A DNA stretch of 54,590 nucleotides from assembly GCA_007126035.1 (NCBI GenBank), contig SLCC01000089.1, positions 1-54,590 of the forward strand, given 5' to 3'. Within the stretch, counting starts at the first letter, position 1, and each line of letters opens with the position of its first letter. The position numbers and the translations under genes are program-made. Source of the stretch: Gemmatimonadota bacterium (lineage in GTDB: Bacteria > Gemmatimonadota > Gemmatimonadetes > Longimicrobiales > RSA9). Positions 28,519-37,681 of the stretch are shown here, in pieces. The notes under the pieces are model-generated. The model had not been told where the DNA came from, made no database searches, and worked only from the letters and a program-made list of their open reading frames with translations.

Positions 28519-28547
28519 AATCTAACCGCGCGAGAGGGCACGATCAA
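28519..28547 (-). promoter_or_regulatory. Promoter for tRNA-Leu and the tig-clpPX genes
   Basis: On the minus strand TTGATC (plus 28542-28547) and TAGATT (plus 28519-28524) are separated by 17 nt. The predicted start point is only a few bases before the tRNA. The T run right after the -10 could also help end transcripts from htrA. Confidence 0.55.
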
Positions 28548-28623
28548 CTTCGTGGGCGACTGGGCGCCCCGTCAGCGCCGTGCAGCGACGCCCGGCCAGG
28601 GTCTGGGACCACCTCGATTCTCC

Positions 28624-30195
28624 TTATGGTACCCGGATGTTCCGGATCACCGTGCCGCCGCCCTCATGCTCCAGCAGCAGGGAGACGACGCTGCCCGATG
28701 TGGCCGATCTGATGATCCGGTCCGCTTCCGCAGCGGATGACACCGGCCGGCGGTTCACCTCCCGGATAACGAGCCCGGTGGTCACCTGTCGACGCATGGC
28801 CGGGCTGTAGGGCCTGACCGCATCGATCAGTGCGCCGTCCGGCCGGCTGAAGTTGCGCTCCTGCGCCAGGTCCGGTGTGAGGTCCACGAGATCGAGTCCG
28901 ATATCGGGCGCCGCCGGCCGTTCCGGTGCGGTCCGTACCACTCGCTGGATGCCCAGGTCCGCCTCGTTCAGGCGGACGGAGAAGCGGTGTGGCTCTCCGT
29001 AACGGATCACCTCCACGTCCACCACATCGCCCGGCCGGTGGGTGGCGACCATGCTCTGGAACTGCCCGAGCCGTTGCACCGGCTGGCCACCGATGCCGAC
29101 GATCACGTCGTGGCGCCGCAGACCCGCCTGTTCGGCGGGCGAGGTGACGGCGAAATCCTCCACCAGCACTCCGGCTATCCGGGGCAGCCCGTAGACCTCC
29201 GCGTCTTCCGGCCCCACGGCGCTGATGCTGATCCCCAGCAGCGGCCGCCGCACGTGACCGTGCTCGAGCAGGTCGACCATCACCCGCTTGGCCATGTTCA
29301 CGGGCACGGCGAAGCCGTAGCCCTGGTTGAACCCCGTCTGGCTGGCGATGGCGGTGTTGATCCCGACCACCTCTCCACGCAGGTCGACCAGGGGCCCGCC
29401 ACTGTTGCCCGGGTTGATCGCCGCGTCGGTCTGGATGAAGTCCTCGATGGCGAATGCCGCAGCCGCCTGCCTCGTCTCCCGGAGCTCCTGGCTGATCACG
29501 TTGAGCGGACGACCCACGGCGCTCACGATGCCGCCGGTCACGGTGAAGTCCAGGGTGCTGGCATGTGTGAATGCCGGGTTCCCGATGGCCATGACCCACT
29601 CACCCACCCGCACCCTGTCCGAGTCGCCCAGCGGCGCCGCCGGCAGGTCCGAGCCGTCTATCCGCAACAGGGCTATGTCAGTGGTGGGATCCGCTCCTAC
29701 CACTGTTGCGTCGAAGACCCTCTTGTCCGCCAGCGTGACCGTGATCCGACTGGCGCCCGAGATCACGTGCGTGTTGGTCAGGACCAGGCCATCGGTGGAG
29801 ACCAGGACCCCCGTCCCGCCGGTCACCCGGGGGTTGAGCTCAGGGTGGCCCTCGGGCATGCGGTCGAACCGGTCCCGCATCCGGTCGTGGAAACCCCGTG
29901 GGGTATCGTCCGCGACACGCTCCACCTGGATCCGCGCCACTGACGGTGTCACCCCTGCCGCGGCGTCGGCGAACGCAGCGCTGAAGCGACGGGCGTCCTC
30001 CAGGGTGGCCGGGTCCGGGGAGCGGGGCGGGACCTGGAGGGCAGCGGCTACGGGGGCGGCGGTACCGGCCGCGAGCCGGTAGGTATGGGTGTCACCTTGG
30101 TCCAGGGCCGCGGGCATTCTGGTGGCGGTGACCATCCCACACAGGAAGGCGACCGTGGCCAGCGTGAAGGCTCTTCCCGTGGGTATGTTACGCAT
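28624..30195 (-). CDS. HtrA/DegP-type periplasmic serine protease
   Basis: Trypsin-like protease/chaperone of 523 residues. An N-terminal hydrophobic segment (TLATVAFLCGMVTA) acts as export signal or anchor. The triad is His143 (TNTHVI), Asp173 (TTDIALLRI) and Ser265 (NPGNSGGPL). Two PDZ domains follow (about 300-385 and 415-520), giving DegP/DegQ-like architecture. The gene has its own promoter with tandem 14-bp repeats just upstream of it. It sits between dnaK and the tRNA/tig unit on the same strand. It probably removes misfolded envelope proteins. I cannot tell DegP from DegQ type. Confidence 0.93.
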   Translation of the reverse strand: MRNIPTGRAFTLATVAFLCGMVTATRMPAALDQGDTHTYRLAAGTAAPVAAALQVPPRSPDPATLEDARRFSAAFADAAAGVTPSVARIQVERVADDTPRGFHDRMRDRFDRMPEGHPELNPRVTGGTGVLVSTDGLVLTNTHVISGASRITVTLADKRVFDATVVGADPTTDIALLRIDGSDLPAAPLGDSDRVRVGEWVMAIGNPAFTHASTLDFTVTGGIVSAVGRPLNVISQELRETRQAAAAFAIEDFIQTDAAINPGNSGGPLVDLRGEVVGINTAIASQTGFNQGYGFAVPVNMAKRVMVDLLEHGHVRRPLLGISISAVGPEDAEVYGLPRIAGVLVEDFAVTSPAEQAGLRRHDVIVGIGGQPVQRLGQFQSMVATHRPGDVVDVEVIRYGEPHRFSVRLNEADLGIQRVVRTAPERPAAPDIGLDLVDLTPDLAQERNFSRPDGALIDAVRPYSPAMRRQVTTGLVIREVNRRPVSSAAEADRIIRSATSGSVVSLLLEHEGGGTVIRNIRVP

Positions 30196-30221
30196 CGGCT
30201 ATTCCACGCGGGGGTTCGTCC

Positions 30222-30251
30222 ATACTACTCTCATACCCACCCCCGCATCAA
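30222..30251 (-). promoter_or_regulatory. Predicted htrA promoter
   Basis: On the minus strand TTGATG (plus 30246-30251) is followed after 18 nt by TAGTAT (plus 30222-30227). Start would be near 30215, about 20 nt before the ATG. Two direct repeats adjoin the -35 directly. Confidence 0.45.
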
Positions 30252-30281
30252 CCGGGCCGGAAAAGGCCCGGGCCGGAAAAG
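30252..30281 (-). repeat. Two 14-bp direct repeats abutting the htrA -35
   Basis: CTTTTCCGGCCCGG occurs twice on the minus strand (plus 30268-30281 and 30252-30265), 2 nt apart with a 16-bp period. The second copy ends immediately before the -35. This looks like a tandem activator site; the regulator is unknown. Confidence 0.7.
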
Positions 30282-30389
30282 CGCGCAGGGCCATGAGGCG
30301 GGAGGGCCCCGCGGCGGGGCGGGAGGGGCGACTCGCCCTGCACCGGGTGCCCGGCGGTCGCCCTCCCTGCTGCCCGTGCTGTGTGGCGA

Positions 30390-32333
30390 CTACTTCTCTT
30401 CGTCCACTATCTCGTAGTCCGCCTCCACAACGTCCTCTTCCGGCTTGGGCTCCTCGGCCGGGCCGGGCTCGCCGGGCGCGCCAGGCTCGCCGGCCGGGCC
30501 AGGCTCGCTCGCCGCGGCCTCCTGCTGCTGGGCCTGGTACATCTGCTGCCCTGCCGCGCTGAACGCCTGCATTAGCTCGTCCCTCGCCGCGGTCAGCTCG
30601 CCCAGCTCGTCCTGCTTGAGCGCCTTCCTGGCCCGCTCCAGGGCGTTGTCGATCTGTTGCTTCGTGTCCGGCTGGACCTTGTCACCCCACTCGCCCACGT
30701 CCTTCTCCACCTGGTAGACCAGGGAGTCCAGCTGGTTGCGGGTCTCCACCTTCTCCTTGCGGGACTTGTCCTCGCCGGCATGCGACTCGGCGTCCTTGAC
30801 CATCTTGTCGATCTCCTGCTCGGACAGGCCGCCAGTGGCCTCGATCCGGATCTTCTGTTCCTTGGCCGTTGCCTTGTCTCGCGCCGTCACGTGCAGTATC
30901 CCGTTCGCGTCGATGTCGAAGGTGACCTCGATCTGGGGCATGCCTCGGGGCGCCGGCGGGATCCCGGTGAGCTGGAACCGGCCGATGGTCTTGTTGTCGT
31001 TGGCCATGGGCCGCTCGCCCTGCAGCACGTGGATCTCCACGGTGGTCTGGTTGTCCTCCGCGGTGGAGAACACCTCGTTCTTCTTGGTGGGGATCGTCGT
31101 GTTCCGCGGGATCAGCGTGGTCATGACACCGCCGAGCGTCTCGATGCCGAGCGACAGCGGGGTCACGTCCAGGAGCAGCACGTCCTTCACGTCCCCGGCC
31201 AGCACTCCGGCCTGGATGGCGGCGCCGATGGCGACCACCTCGTCCGGGTTCACGCCCTTGTGGGGCTCCTTCCCGAAGAAGTCCTTCACGATCTGCTGGA
31301 CCTTGGGGATCCGGGTCGAGCCGCCTACCAGGATGACCTCGTCCACCTGCTCGGGCTTGAGCCCTGCGTCCTCCAGCGCCTTGCGCATGGGCTCCTTGGT
31401 CCGCTCGATCAGGTCGTCCACCAGCTGCTCGAACTTCGACCGCGTGAGCGTCAGGTTGAGGTGCTTCGGACCCTCCTGCGTGGCCGTGATGAACGGCAGG
31501 TTGATGTCCGTCGACATAGTGGTCGACAGCTCCATCTTGGCCTTCTCCGCCGCCTCCTTCAGGCGCTGGAGCGCCATGGCGTCCTTCGACAGGTCCACGC
31601 CCTGATCCTTCTTGAACTCCTGGACGAGCCAGTCGATGACCCGCTGGTCCAGGTCATCGCCGCCCAGGTGGGTGTCGCCGTTGGTCGACTTCACCTCGAA
31701 GACGCCCTCACCCAGCTCGAGGATGGAGATGTCATAGGTGCCGCCACCGAAGTCGTAGACGGCGATGACTTCGTCACCCTTCTTGTCCAGTCCGTAGGCC
31801 AGGGCCGCGGCCGTCGGCTCATTGATGATGCGGAGCACTTCCAGGCCGGCTATCCTGCCCGCATCCTTGGTGGCCTGGCGCTGGGAGTCGTCGAAGTAGG
31901 CCGGCACCGTGATAACCGCCTGCTTCACCTCGTGGCCCAGGTAGTCCTCGGCGGTCTGCTTCATCTTCTGGAGCGTCATGGCCGAGATCTCGGGCGGCGT
32001 GAACGTCTTGTTGACGTTCGGCGCGTGCACCTCGACCCGATCCTCGGCGTCGCAGCGGATCTCGTAGGGGACCTTCTCCCTCTCGCTCGCCACCTCCGAG
32101 CAGCGACGCCCCACGAAGCGCTTGATGGACGCTATGGTGTTCTTCGGGTTCGTGATGGCCTGGCGCCTCGCCACCTGACCCACCAACCGCTCACCGTCCT
32201 TGGTGAACGCCACGACCGACGGTGTGGTGCGGCCGCCTTCCGCGTTCGGGATCACCACCGGATCCCCGCCTTCCATGACCGCGACCACCGAGTTCGTGGT
32301 GCCCAGGTCGATGCCTATTACCTTGTTTGCCAT
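30390..32333 (-). CDS. dnaK: Chaperone DnaK (Hsp70)
   Basis: Hsp70 of 647 residues. The ATPase domain opens [19 protein letters not shown] and contains [11 protein letters not shown] and [14 protein letters not shown]. The interdomain linker is [14 protein letters not shown], and the C-terminal tail is acidic ([16 protein letters not shown]). A Gly/Pro/Glu-rich stretch precedes the tail. The open frame begins further upstream, but ATG 32333 has GGGAG and gives the conserved N-terminus. No dnaJ or grpE is adjacent, and no CIRCE element lies in the 270-nt upstream gap. The gap downstream holds only GC-rich hairpins. Confidence 0.98.
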   Translation of the reverse strand: MANKVIGIDLGTTNSVVAVMEGGDPVVIPNAEGGRTTPSVVAFTKDGERLVGQVARRQAITNPKNTIASIKRFVGRRCSEVASEREKVPYEIRCDAEDRVEVHAPNVNKTFTPPEISAMTLQKMKQTAEDYLGHEVKQAVITVPAYFDDSQRQATKDAGRIAGLEVLRIINEPTAAALAYGLDKKGDEVIAVYDFGGGTYDISILELGEGVFEVKSTNGDTHLGGDDLDQRVIDWLVQEFKKDQGVDLSKDAMALQRLKEAAEKAKMELSTTMSTDINLPFITATQEGPKHLNLTLTRSKFEQLVDDLIERTKEPMRKALEDAGLKPEQVDEVILVGGSTRIPKVQQIVKDFFGKEPHKGVNPDEVVAIGAAIQAGVLAGDVKDVLLLDVTPLSLGIETLGGVMTTLIPRNTTIPTKKNEVFSTAEDNQTTVEIHVLQGERPMANDNKTIGRFQLTGIPPAPRGMPQIEVTFDIDANGILHVTARDKATAKEQKIRIEATGGLSEQEIDKMVKDAESHAGEDKSRKEKVETRNQLDSLVYQVEKDVGEWGDKVQPDTKQQIDNALERARKALKQDELGELTAARDELMQAFSAAGQQMYQAQQQEAAASEPGPAGEPGAPGEPGPAEEPKPEEDVVEADYEIVDEEK

Positions 32334-32538
32334 CTCGTCTCCCGGTTGATTCATTCCTGCTCTGGAACTCCGGTCGGGCACGCTGGTCGCGCCCGGTCCA
32401 GCCCGAGGGCACGTGCAACCGACATGCCGCCCGCGGGGTCCGTTTCTCCGCCATAACGGCCGCGCCTGGAGCCGACGTCTGCCGCGATGGCAGCCGGCGG
32501 GGAGCCGGATCCGTCAGGCGGTGGCGAATTCCGCCCAT

Positions 32539-32568
32539 TTGACCTGCGCGGGCCGCGCCCGGTATTCT
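32539..32568 (+). promoter_or_regulatory. Predicted promoter of the nucleoside transporter gene
   Basis: TTGACC (32539-32544) and TATTCT (32563-32568) are separated by 18 nt. The start would be near 32575, about 30 nt before the ATG. It lies in the gap divergent from dnaK. Confidence 0.5.
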
Positions 32569-32607
32569 GACCCTGCCGTCAGGGACCGACCTCGACCAGC
32601 GACCGCG

Positions 32608-34158
32608 ATGCCGCGCACGGCCAGAGTCTCGCCACCGACCATCGCCCTCTGGGCGCTGACCGCCATGATGCTCGGCGGCGGGCTGGTCGCCAGGGCGACG
32701 GCCGAGTCGCTCCCGTTTCCCGGCGTATCGGGGACGGCTCTCATCGACCCGGCTCAGGTGGCTGCGGACGACGCGCCGGGATCGGCCCCGCCGCGCGCCG
32801 GCCTGGCCGGGGCCGGAGGAGCCGGCACCACGCCCTTCTACCAGCGCCTCACGTCCGTGGTCGGGCTCCTGGCCTTGCTGGCCATCGCCTGGCTGTTGAG
32901 CGCCGATCGGCGGCTGATCCCGTGGCGGGTGGTGGCCTGGGGCATGGGTCTGCAGCTCCTGTTCGCGCTGTTCATCCTCAGGACCCCTGTGGGCGTGGCC
33001 CTCTTTGCCGGATTGAACGACGTGGTGGTGGCGCTCCTGGGCTTCGCCACCGATGGCGCCCGCTTCCTGTTCGGCGGCCTGGTGGACCAGCAGATCCCGG
33101 TGACCGGGCCTGGCGCACAGCCTGGGATGGTGGTGGAGACGGGCGCCTTCTTCGCCTTCACCGTGCTCCCCACCATCATCTTCTTCTCGTCTCTCATGAC
33201 GGTGCTCTATCACCTGGGGATCATGCAATGGGCGGTGCGGGGCATGGCCTGGGTCATGGTCCGCACCATGCGCACGTCGGGGGCCGAGACGCTGTCCGCG
33301 GCGGGCAACATCTTCGTGGGGATGACGGAGGCGCCGCTGCTGGTCAAGCCGTACATCGAGGGGATGACCAGGTCGGAGCTCATGGCCGTCATGACCGGTG
33401 GGTTCGCCACCGTGGCTGGCGGCGTCATGGCCGCCTACGTGGGCATGCTGGTAGGGTTCTTCCCGGACATCGCCGGGCACCTGATAGCCGCGTCCGTTAT
33501 GTCGGCGCCCGCGGCCCTGGTGGTGGCCAAGCTCATGTACCCGGAGCGGGAGGAGCCGGTCAGCCGCAGCGAGCTGGCGGCCCGGGAGGCCTCCGAGCAC
33601 GTCAACGTCATCGACGCCGCGGCCCGGGGCGCCGGTCTGGGCATGCGCCTGGCCTTCAACGTGGGGGCCATGCTCCTGGCCTTCGTCGCCCTCATAGCCA
33701 TGCTCAACGCCATCCTGGGCCTCGTTGCCGGTTGGGTCGGGCTCGAATCCCTGCTCCACGGCTGGGGACTCCTGGGTCCGGGGGAGCCCGTGACGCTCCA
33801 GGCCGTCCTGGGTTGGGTGCTCGCACCGCTGGCGTGGATCATGGGCGTGACCTGGGCCGACGCGCCCACCGTGGGCGCCCTCATGGGTATCAAGACCATC
33901 ACCAACGAATTCGTCGCCTACCTCCAGCTCGCCGCCATCCTGTCCGGCGAGACAGCGCTGTCGCCCCGGTCCGTCATCATCGCCACCTACGCGCTGGCGG
34001 GGTTCGCCAACTTCGGCTCGATCGCGATACAGATCGGCGGGATCGGCGGGATCGCCCCGAGCCGGCGCGCCGATCTCTCGCGACTCGGCCTGCGGGCAAT
34101 GGTCGGCGGCTCGTTGGCCGGTTTCCTCACCGCCACCATCGCCGGTATCATCCTCTGA
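32608..34158 (+). CDS. Concentrative nucleoside transporter (CNT/NupC family)
   Basis: Ion-coupled nucleoside importer of 516 residues with about ten membrane segments. Family motifs are present: AAGNIFVGMTEAPLLVKPY in the middle and KTITNEFVAYL near the C-terminus, then YALAGFANFGSIAIQIGG. Unusually, the first 25 residues resemble a cleavable signal peptide (ending ARATA), followed by a Gly/Ala/Pro-rich spacer of some 50 residues before the transporter core begins at about residue 75. The next gene is a purine nucleoside phosphorylase, so the pair should import and cleave nucleosides. Confidence 0.93.
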   Translation: MPRTARVSPPTIALWALTAMMLGGGLVARATAESLPFPGVSGTALIDPAQVAADDAPGSAPPRAGLAGAGGAGTTPFYQRLTSVVGLLALLAIAWLLSADRRLIPWRVVAWGMGLQLLFALFILRTPVGVALFAGLNDVVVALLGFATDGARFLFGGLVDQQIPVTGPGAQPGMVVETGAFFAFTVLPTIIFFSSLMTVLYHLGIMQWAVRGMAWVMVRTMRTSGAETLSAAGNIFVGMTEAPLLVKPYIEGMTRSELMAVMTGGFATVAGGVMAAYVGMLVGFFPDIAGHLIAASVMSAPAALVVAKLMYPEREEPVSRSELAAREASEHVNVIDAAARGAGLGMRLAFNVGAMLLAFVALIAMLNAILGLVAGWVGLESLLHGWGLLGPGEPVTLQAVLGWVLAPLAWIMGVTWADAPTVGALMGIKTITNEFVAYLQLAAILSGETALSPRSVIIATYALAGFANFGSIAIQIGGIGGIAPSRRADLSRLGLRAMVGGSLAGFLTATIAGIIL

Positions 34159-34227
34159 CCAGCGCAGACGACGCTACGGGTGGGCGCGGCGCGTCCGATG
34201 CCGGTCACTCACTCAGGGCTTGCCACC

Positions 34228-35040
34228 ATGACCAGAGACCCCGTACTAGCCGCCGCGGACCACCTGGAACCGCTCCTCCCCGAGCCGCCTGACATCGTCC
34301 TGGTCCTGGGGAGCGGGCTGGGCGGGCTGGTAGACGCGATCGACGATGCGGTGACGGTCCCCTACGCCGAGATCCCGGGGTTCCCGTCCGTCACGGTGAC
34401 CGGCCACCACGGTCGGCTGGTAGCGGGCCGGCTGGCCGGTCGACAGGTGCTCGCCTTCCAGGGACGCTACCACGTCTACGAAGGCCACGCCCCGGCTGTG
34501 GTGGTGCGTCCGGTGAGGGTTGCCGCCGCTCTCGGCGCTCGCGCCCTGGTCGTCACCTGCGCTGCCGGCGGGGCCAACCCATCGTTCGGGCCCGGCACGC
34601 TCATGCTCATAACCGATCACCTGAACCTCACGGGCAGGAACCCGTTGGTCGGTCCGCAGAGGCCGGAGGAGCAGCGGTTCCCGGACCTGAGCAGGGCATA
34701 CGACCCCGGGCTCCGGGCCGTGGCGAGGTCCGTGGCTGACCGGGAGGGGATCGAGCTGGTCGAGGGCGTCTATGCCGCCGTGCTAGGGCCCAGCTACGAG
34801 ACGCCCGCAGAGATCCGCATGATCCAGCGGCTCGGCGGCGACGCGGTGGGGATGAGCACGGTGCCCGAGGTCATCGCCGCCCGGGCGGCGGGCCTCGACG
34901 TGCTGGGCATAGCGCTGATAACCAATGCGGCTGCCGGCATCACCGAGCACCGCCTGGACCACCAGGAGGTACTGGACGCTGCGCGCGCCGCGGCGGACAG
35001 GTTCGGACGGCTCGTCACCGGCGTGCTGGCGCAGCTGTGA
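34228..35040 (+). CDS. Purine nucleoside phosphorylase (trimeric type)
   Basis: Enzyme of 270 residues splitting purine nucleosides with phosphate. The phosphate and sugar motifs are LVLGSGLGGL, TGHHGR and FQGRYHVYEG. The substrate region includes AAVLGPSYETPAEIRM, VGMSTVPEVIAARAAG and ALITNAAAG with the base-contacting Asn. ATG 34228 gives the usual start; earlier in-frame starts lack support. It follows the nucleoside transporter by 69 nt. Class (guanosine/inosine type) is inferred from the motif set. Confidence 0.94.
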   Translation: MTRDPVLAAADHLEPLLPEPPDIVLVLGSGLGGLVDAIDDAVTVPYAEIPGFPSVTVTGHHGRLVAGRLAGRQVLAFQGRYHVYEGHAPAVVVRPVRVAAALGARALVVTCAAGGANPSFGPGTLMLITDHLNLTGRNPLVGPQRPEEQRFPDLSRAYDPGLRAVARSVADREGIELVEGVYAAVLGPSYETPAEIRMIQRLGGDAVGMSTVPEVIAARAAGLDVLGIALITNAAAGITEHRLDHQEVLDAARAAADRFGRLVTGVLAQL

Positions 35041-35118
35041 TCTCGACAGGGTCGTCACAGGGTCCGTGGCGACCGTTCTTGCCAGACGGCGAGTGGCGCC
35101 CGACATTGGGTCATCCCC

Positions 35119-36735
35119 ATGAACCACCGGAATGCTATGGCTGCTTCAATGTCGCGGCGCTGCCTGTTCGCGCTTCTCGCGCTCCTTGCGAGCTGCGGTT
35201 TCGACCAGCAACCCCGGATGGGGGGTACCGTCACCATCGCCGCGGGGAACGACCTGGACGCGGCCAACCCCCTCGTCTCCGTCTGCGTCTGGACCAACGA
35301 GATCCTCAGGTTCGGGCTCTTTACCACGCTGGTCCGCTACGGTCCGGAGCTGGAGTTCGAGCCGTACCTGGCCCGGGACTGGGAGATGGAAGGTGACACC
35401 GCCGTGGTCTTCCATATCCGGCGCGACCTGTCATGGCACGACGGCGTCCCGACAACCGCCCACGACGTGCTGTTCACCTTCCAGCGGGCGAAGGACCCGG
35501 CCACCGGCTTTGCCAACGCCGGCGGCTACTTCTCCCACTGGCTCGAGGGCGAGGTCATCGACTCGTTCACGGTCCGCTTCCGGCTCGAGCCCCACGCCGA
35601 GCCGCTGGCCGGCTGGCCCTTCACGCCCATCATCCCCGAGCACCTCCTGGAGGAGGTGCCTGCCGCCGAGATGCGACACGCCCCGTTCAACCGGGAGCCG
35701 GTGGGGAACGGGCCCCTGCGCTTCGTCTCCCAGCGGCCCAACGACCGCTGGGTCTTCGAGGCGAACGAGGATTTCCCCGCGGATCTGGGCGGGCGGCCTC
35801 TCATCGACAGGCTGGTCTGGAGGGTCATCCCCGACAACACGGCCCAGCTCACCGAGCTCCGGGTGGGGACAGCCGACCTGGCCCTGCAGTCCCAGGCCGC
35901 TCACCTCGCCGAGTACGGGGAGCGGCAAGGGTTCCGCGTGCTGGAGAAGCCGTCCCGTCAGTTCTACTTCATCGCCTGGAACGGGCTCCGCCCACCGCTC
36001 GATGATCCACGGGTGCGGAAAGCCCTGGCCATGGCCATCGACCGGGACCGCATGATCGCAGGGCTGCGCAAAGGGCTGGCCGAGCCAGCGGCGGGGCCGA
36101 TCATGCCCTTCCACTGGTCGTACGACCAGTCGATCGGGCCGCTGCCCCACGACCCCGCCGTCGCCGTCGAGCTGCTGGCACAGGCTGGCGTGCGGGACCG
36201 GGACGGCGATGGCAGGCTCCGGAAGCCCGACGGCTCAGCCTTCGCCATCGAGCTGAAGCTGCCTGCGGGCAGCGAGATCCACCGGGACATCGCCGAGGCG
36301 GTCCGGGCCGACCTGGCCGGCATCGGCGTTCGCGTCGAGACCAGGGCCACCGAGGTCACGACCCTCTTCGCCGACGTCACCTCCCCGGATCGGCGCTTCG
36401 ATGCCGCGCTGCTGGGTTGGTCCACCGACCTGCGCCTCAACCTCCTGGACACGTTCCACTCCACCGCGCTGGCAGGTCCATACCAGTTCGCGTCCTACGC
36501 CAATACGGAGCTCGACCGGCTCATCGACGACGCCGCCACCGACCTGAGCCGTGAGACCGCTACGCCTCGCTGGCAGGAGGTGCAGCGCATACTGAGAGAC
36601 GAGCAGCCATGGACGGTCCTGTACTACCATCGTGACGGGTTCCTGGCCCGGGACGGGCTCCGGGGCGCGGACATGGATATACGGGGCGCCCTGGTGAACC
36701 TGCCCTCCTGGTGGGTGGCTGCCGATCCGGACTGA
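35119..36735 (+). CDS. ABC transporter solute-binding lipoprotein, family 5
   Basis: Extracytoplasmic binding protein of 538 residues from the peptide/nickel (SBP_bac_5) family. The signal RRCLFALLALLASC has a lipobox (LASC). The fold-typical phrases are LARDWEMEGDTAVVFHIRRDLSWHDGVPTTAHDV and VRKALAMAIDRDRMI. No permease or ATPase gene is adjacent, so it is an orphan binding protein here, and its ligand (peptide, opine or other) cannot be told. Start codons at 35119, 35137 and 35149 are all in frame; none has a clear ribosome site. Confidence 0.9.
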   Translation: MNHRNAMAASMSRRCLFALLALLASCGFDQQPRMGGTVTIAAGNDLDAANPLVSVCVWTNEILRFGLFTTLVRYGPELEFEPYLARDWEMEGDTAVVFHIRRDLSWHDGVPTTAHDVLFTFQRAKDPATGFANAGGYFSHWLEGEVIDSFTVRFRLEPHAEPLAGWPFTPIIPEHLLEEVPAAEMRHAPFNREPVGNGPLRFVSQRPNDRWVFEANEDFPADLGGRPLIDRLVWRVIPDNTAQLTELRVGTADLALQSQAAHLAEYGERQGFRVLEKPSRQFYFIAWNGLRPPLDDPRVRKALAMAIDRDRMIAGLRKGLAEPAAGPIMPFHWSYDQSIGPLPHDPAVAVELLAQAGVRDRDGDGRLRKPDGSAFAIELKLPAGSEIHRDIAEAVRADLAGIGVRVETRATEVTTLFADVTSPDRRFDAALLGWSTDLRLNLLDTFHSTALAGPYQFASYANTELDRLIDDAATDLSRETATPRWQEVQRILRDEQPWTVLYYHRDGFLARDGLRGADMDIRGALVNLPSWWVAADPD

Positions 36736-36756
36736 CCGGGGTCGGCGGTCGGTGGC

Positions 36757-37557
36757 TCAGGCCCTGGACCCGGGCACCATGTGGTTCAGCGGCCCGTGCC
36801 CGCCGCGGCCCAGGCCGGGCGCCGCGAGCATGGCCCTGTGCACGTAGTCCAGCGCCTCCATCACTGCCCCTCGCAGGTCCTGGCCCCGCGCCAGTCCCGC
36901 TGCGATAGCCGCTGACAGGCTGCAGCCGGTCCCGTGGGTGCTGGTGGTGTCGACCCGGGGTCGGCGCCAGGCGTGCACGCCGGAGCGGTCGACCAGCACG
37001 TCCACCACCTCATCCGAGCTCAGGTGACCACCCTTCACCAATGCCGCGCTCGCTCCCAACTCCAGGAGTCGCTCGCCCGCGGCCCGCATCTCCGCCTCGT
37101 CGTCGATGGGCAGGCCGGTGAGCAGGCGCGCCTCGTCCAGGTTCGGGGTGACTACCGTCGCCAGCGGCACCAGCAGCTCCCGCACCGCCCACTCCGCGTC
37201 CCGATCCAGGAGCCGGTCGCCGCTGCTGGCCACCATCACGGGATCCAGCACGTAGTTCGGCAGGGATTCGTTCTGGATAGCCGCGGCCACCGCCTCCACC
37301 AGCTCCGTCGTGGCCAGCATGCCCGTCTTGCAGCCGGTGGGCTTTAGGTCCCGGGCCACGACCTCTATCTGGCGGCGAACGATCTGCACTGGCACGGCGT
37401 GCACCCCATGGACGCCCGCCGTGTCCTGGACGGTGATGGCCGTCACGGCGGTGGTGCCGAATACGCCGAAGGCGTGGAACGTCTTCAGGTCAGCCTGGAT
37501 CCCCGCCCCGCCCCCGCTGTCGCTGCCGGCTATGCTGAGAGCCACGGGTAGTGTCAT
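36757..37557 (-). CDS. thiD: Hydroxymethylpyrimidine/phosphomethylpyrimidine kinase
   Basis: Ribokinase-family kinase of 266 residues making HMP-PP for thiamine synthesis. It opens LSIAGSDSGGGAGIQADLKTF, the substrate-binding motif. TGMLAT, DPVMVASSG and TPNLDEARLLTG follow, and the anion hole is THGTGCSLSAAIAAGLA. ATG 37557 gives this standard start; the open frame runs further upstream without support. The upstream leader has no TPP riboswitch signature. It converges with the solute-binding protein gene after only 21 nt. Confidence 0.94.
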   Translation of the reverse strand: MTLPVALSIAGSDSGGGAGIQADLKTFHAFGVFGTTAVTAITVQDTAGVHGVHAVPVQIVRRQIEVVARDLKPTGCKTGMLATTELVEAVAAAIQNESLPNYVLDPVMVASSGDRLLDRDAEWAVRELLVPLATVVTPNLDEARLLTGLPIDDEAEMRAAGERLLELGASAALVKGGHLSSDEVVDVLVDRSGVHAWRRPRVDTTSTHGTGCSLSAAIAAGLARGQDLRGAVMEALDYVHRAMLAAPGLGRGGHGPLNHMVPGSRA

Positions 37558-37598
37558 CGCTCGGTCCCCGTCTCGTGTTCGAGTGCGGAGCGAAAGTA

Positions 37599-37674
37599 GG
37601 GGTCCGCCAGCCGCGCGAACAGACTTGCTGACGGACCCCCGAATCGGCTCCATGGCCGGGCGCCTTGCCCGGCC
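37599..37674 (-). terminator. Two hairpins after the M48 protease gene
   Basis: On the minus strand downstream of the protease stop come an 8-bp perfect stem (37654-37661 with 37667-37674) and a 13-bp stem with one wobble pair (37599-37611 with 37627-37639, 15-nt loop). Neither has a T run. They resemble the hairpin pair after hslU. The second also lies in the thiD leader and could affect thiD expression. Confidence 0.45.
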
Positions 37675-37681
37675 GGGCCCG

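Noticed and set aside
32334-32607. CIRCE or other heat-shock element before dnaK
   Set aside because: No TTAGCACTC-N9-GAGTGCTAA and no heat-shock sigma consensus was found on the minus strand in this gap.
37558-37681. TPP riboswitch in the leader of thiD
   Set aside because: The leader has strong hairpins but no CUGAGA-type thi-box or three-way junction pattern, and the hairpins are better explained as ends of the upstream M48 transcript.
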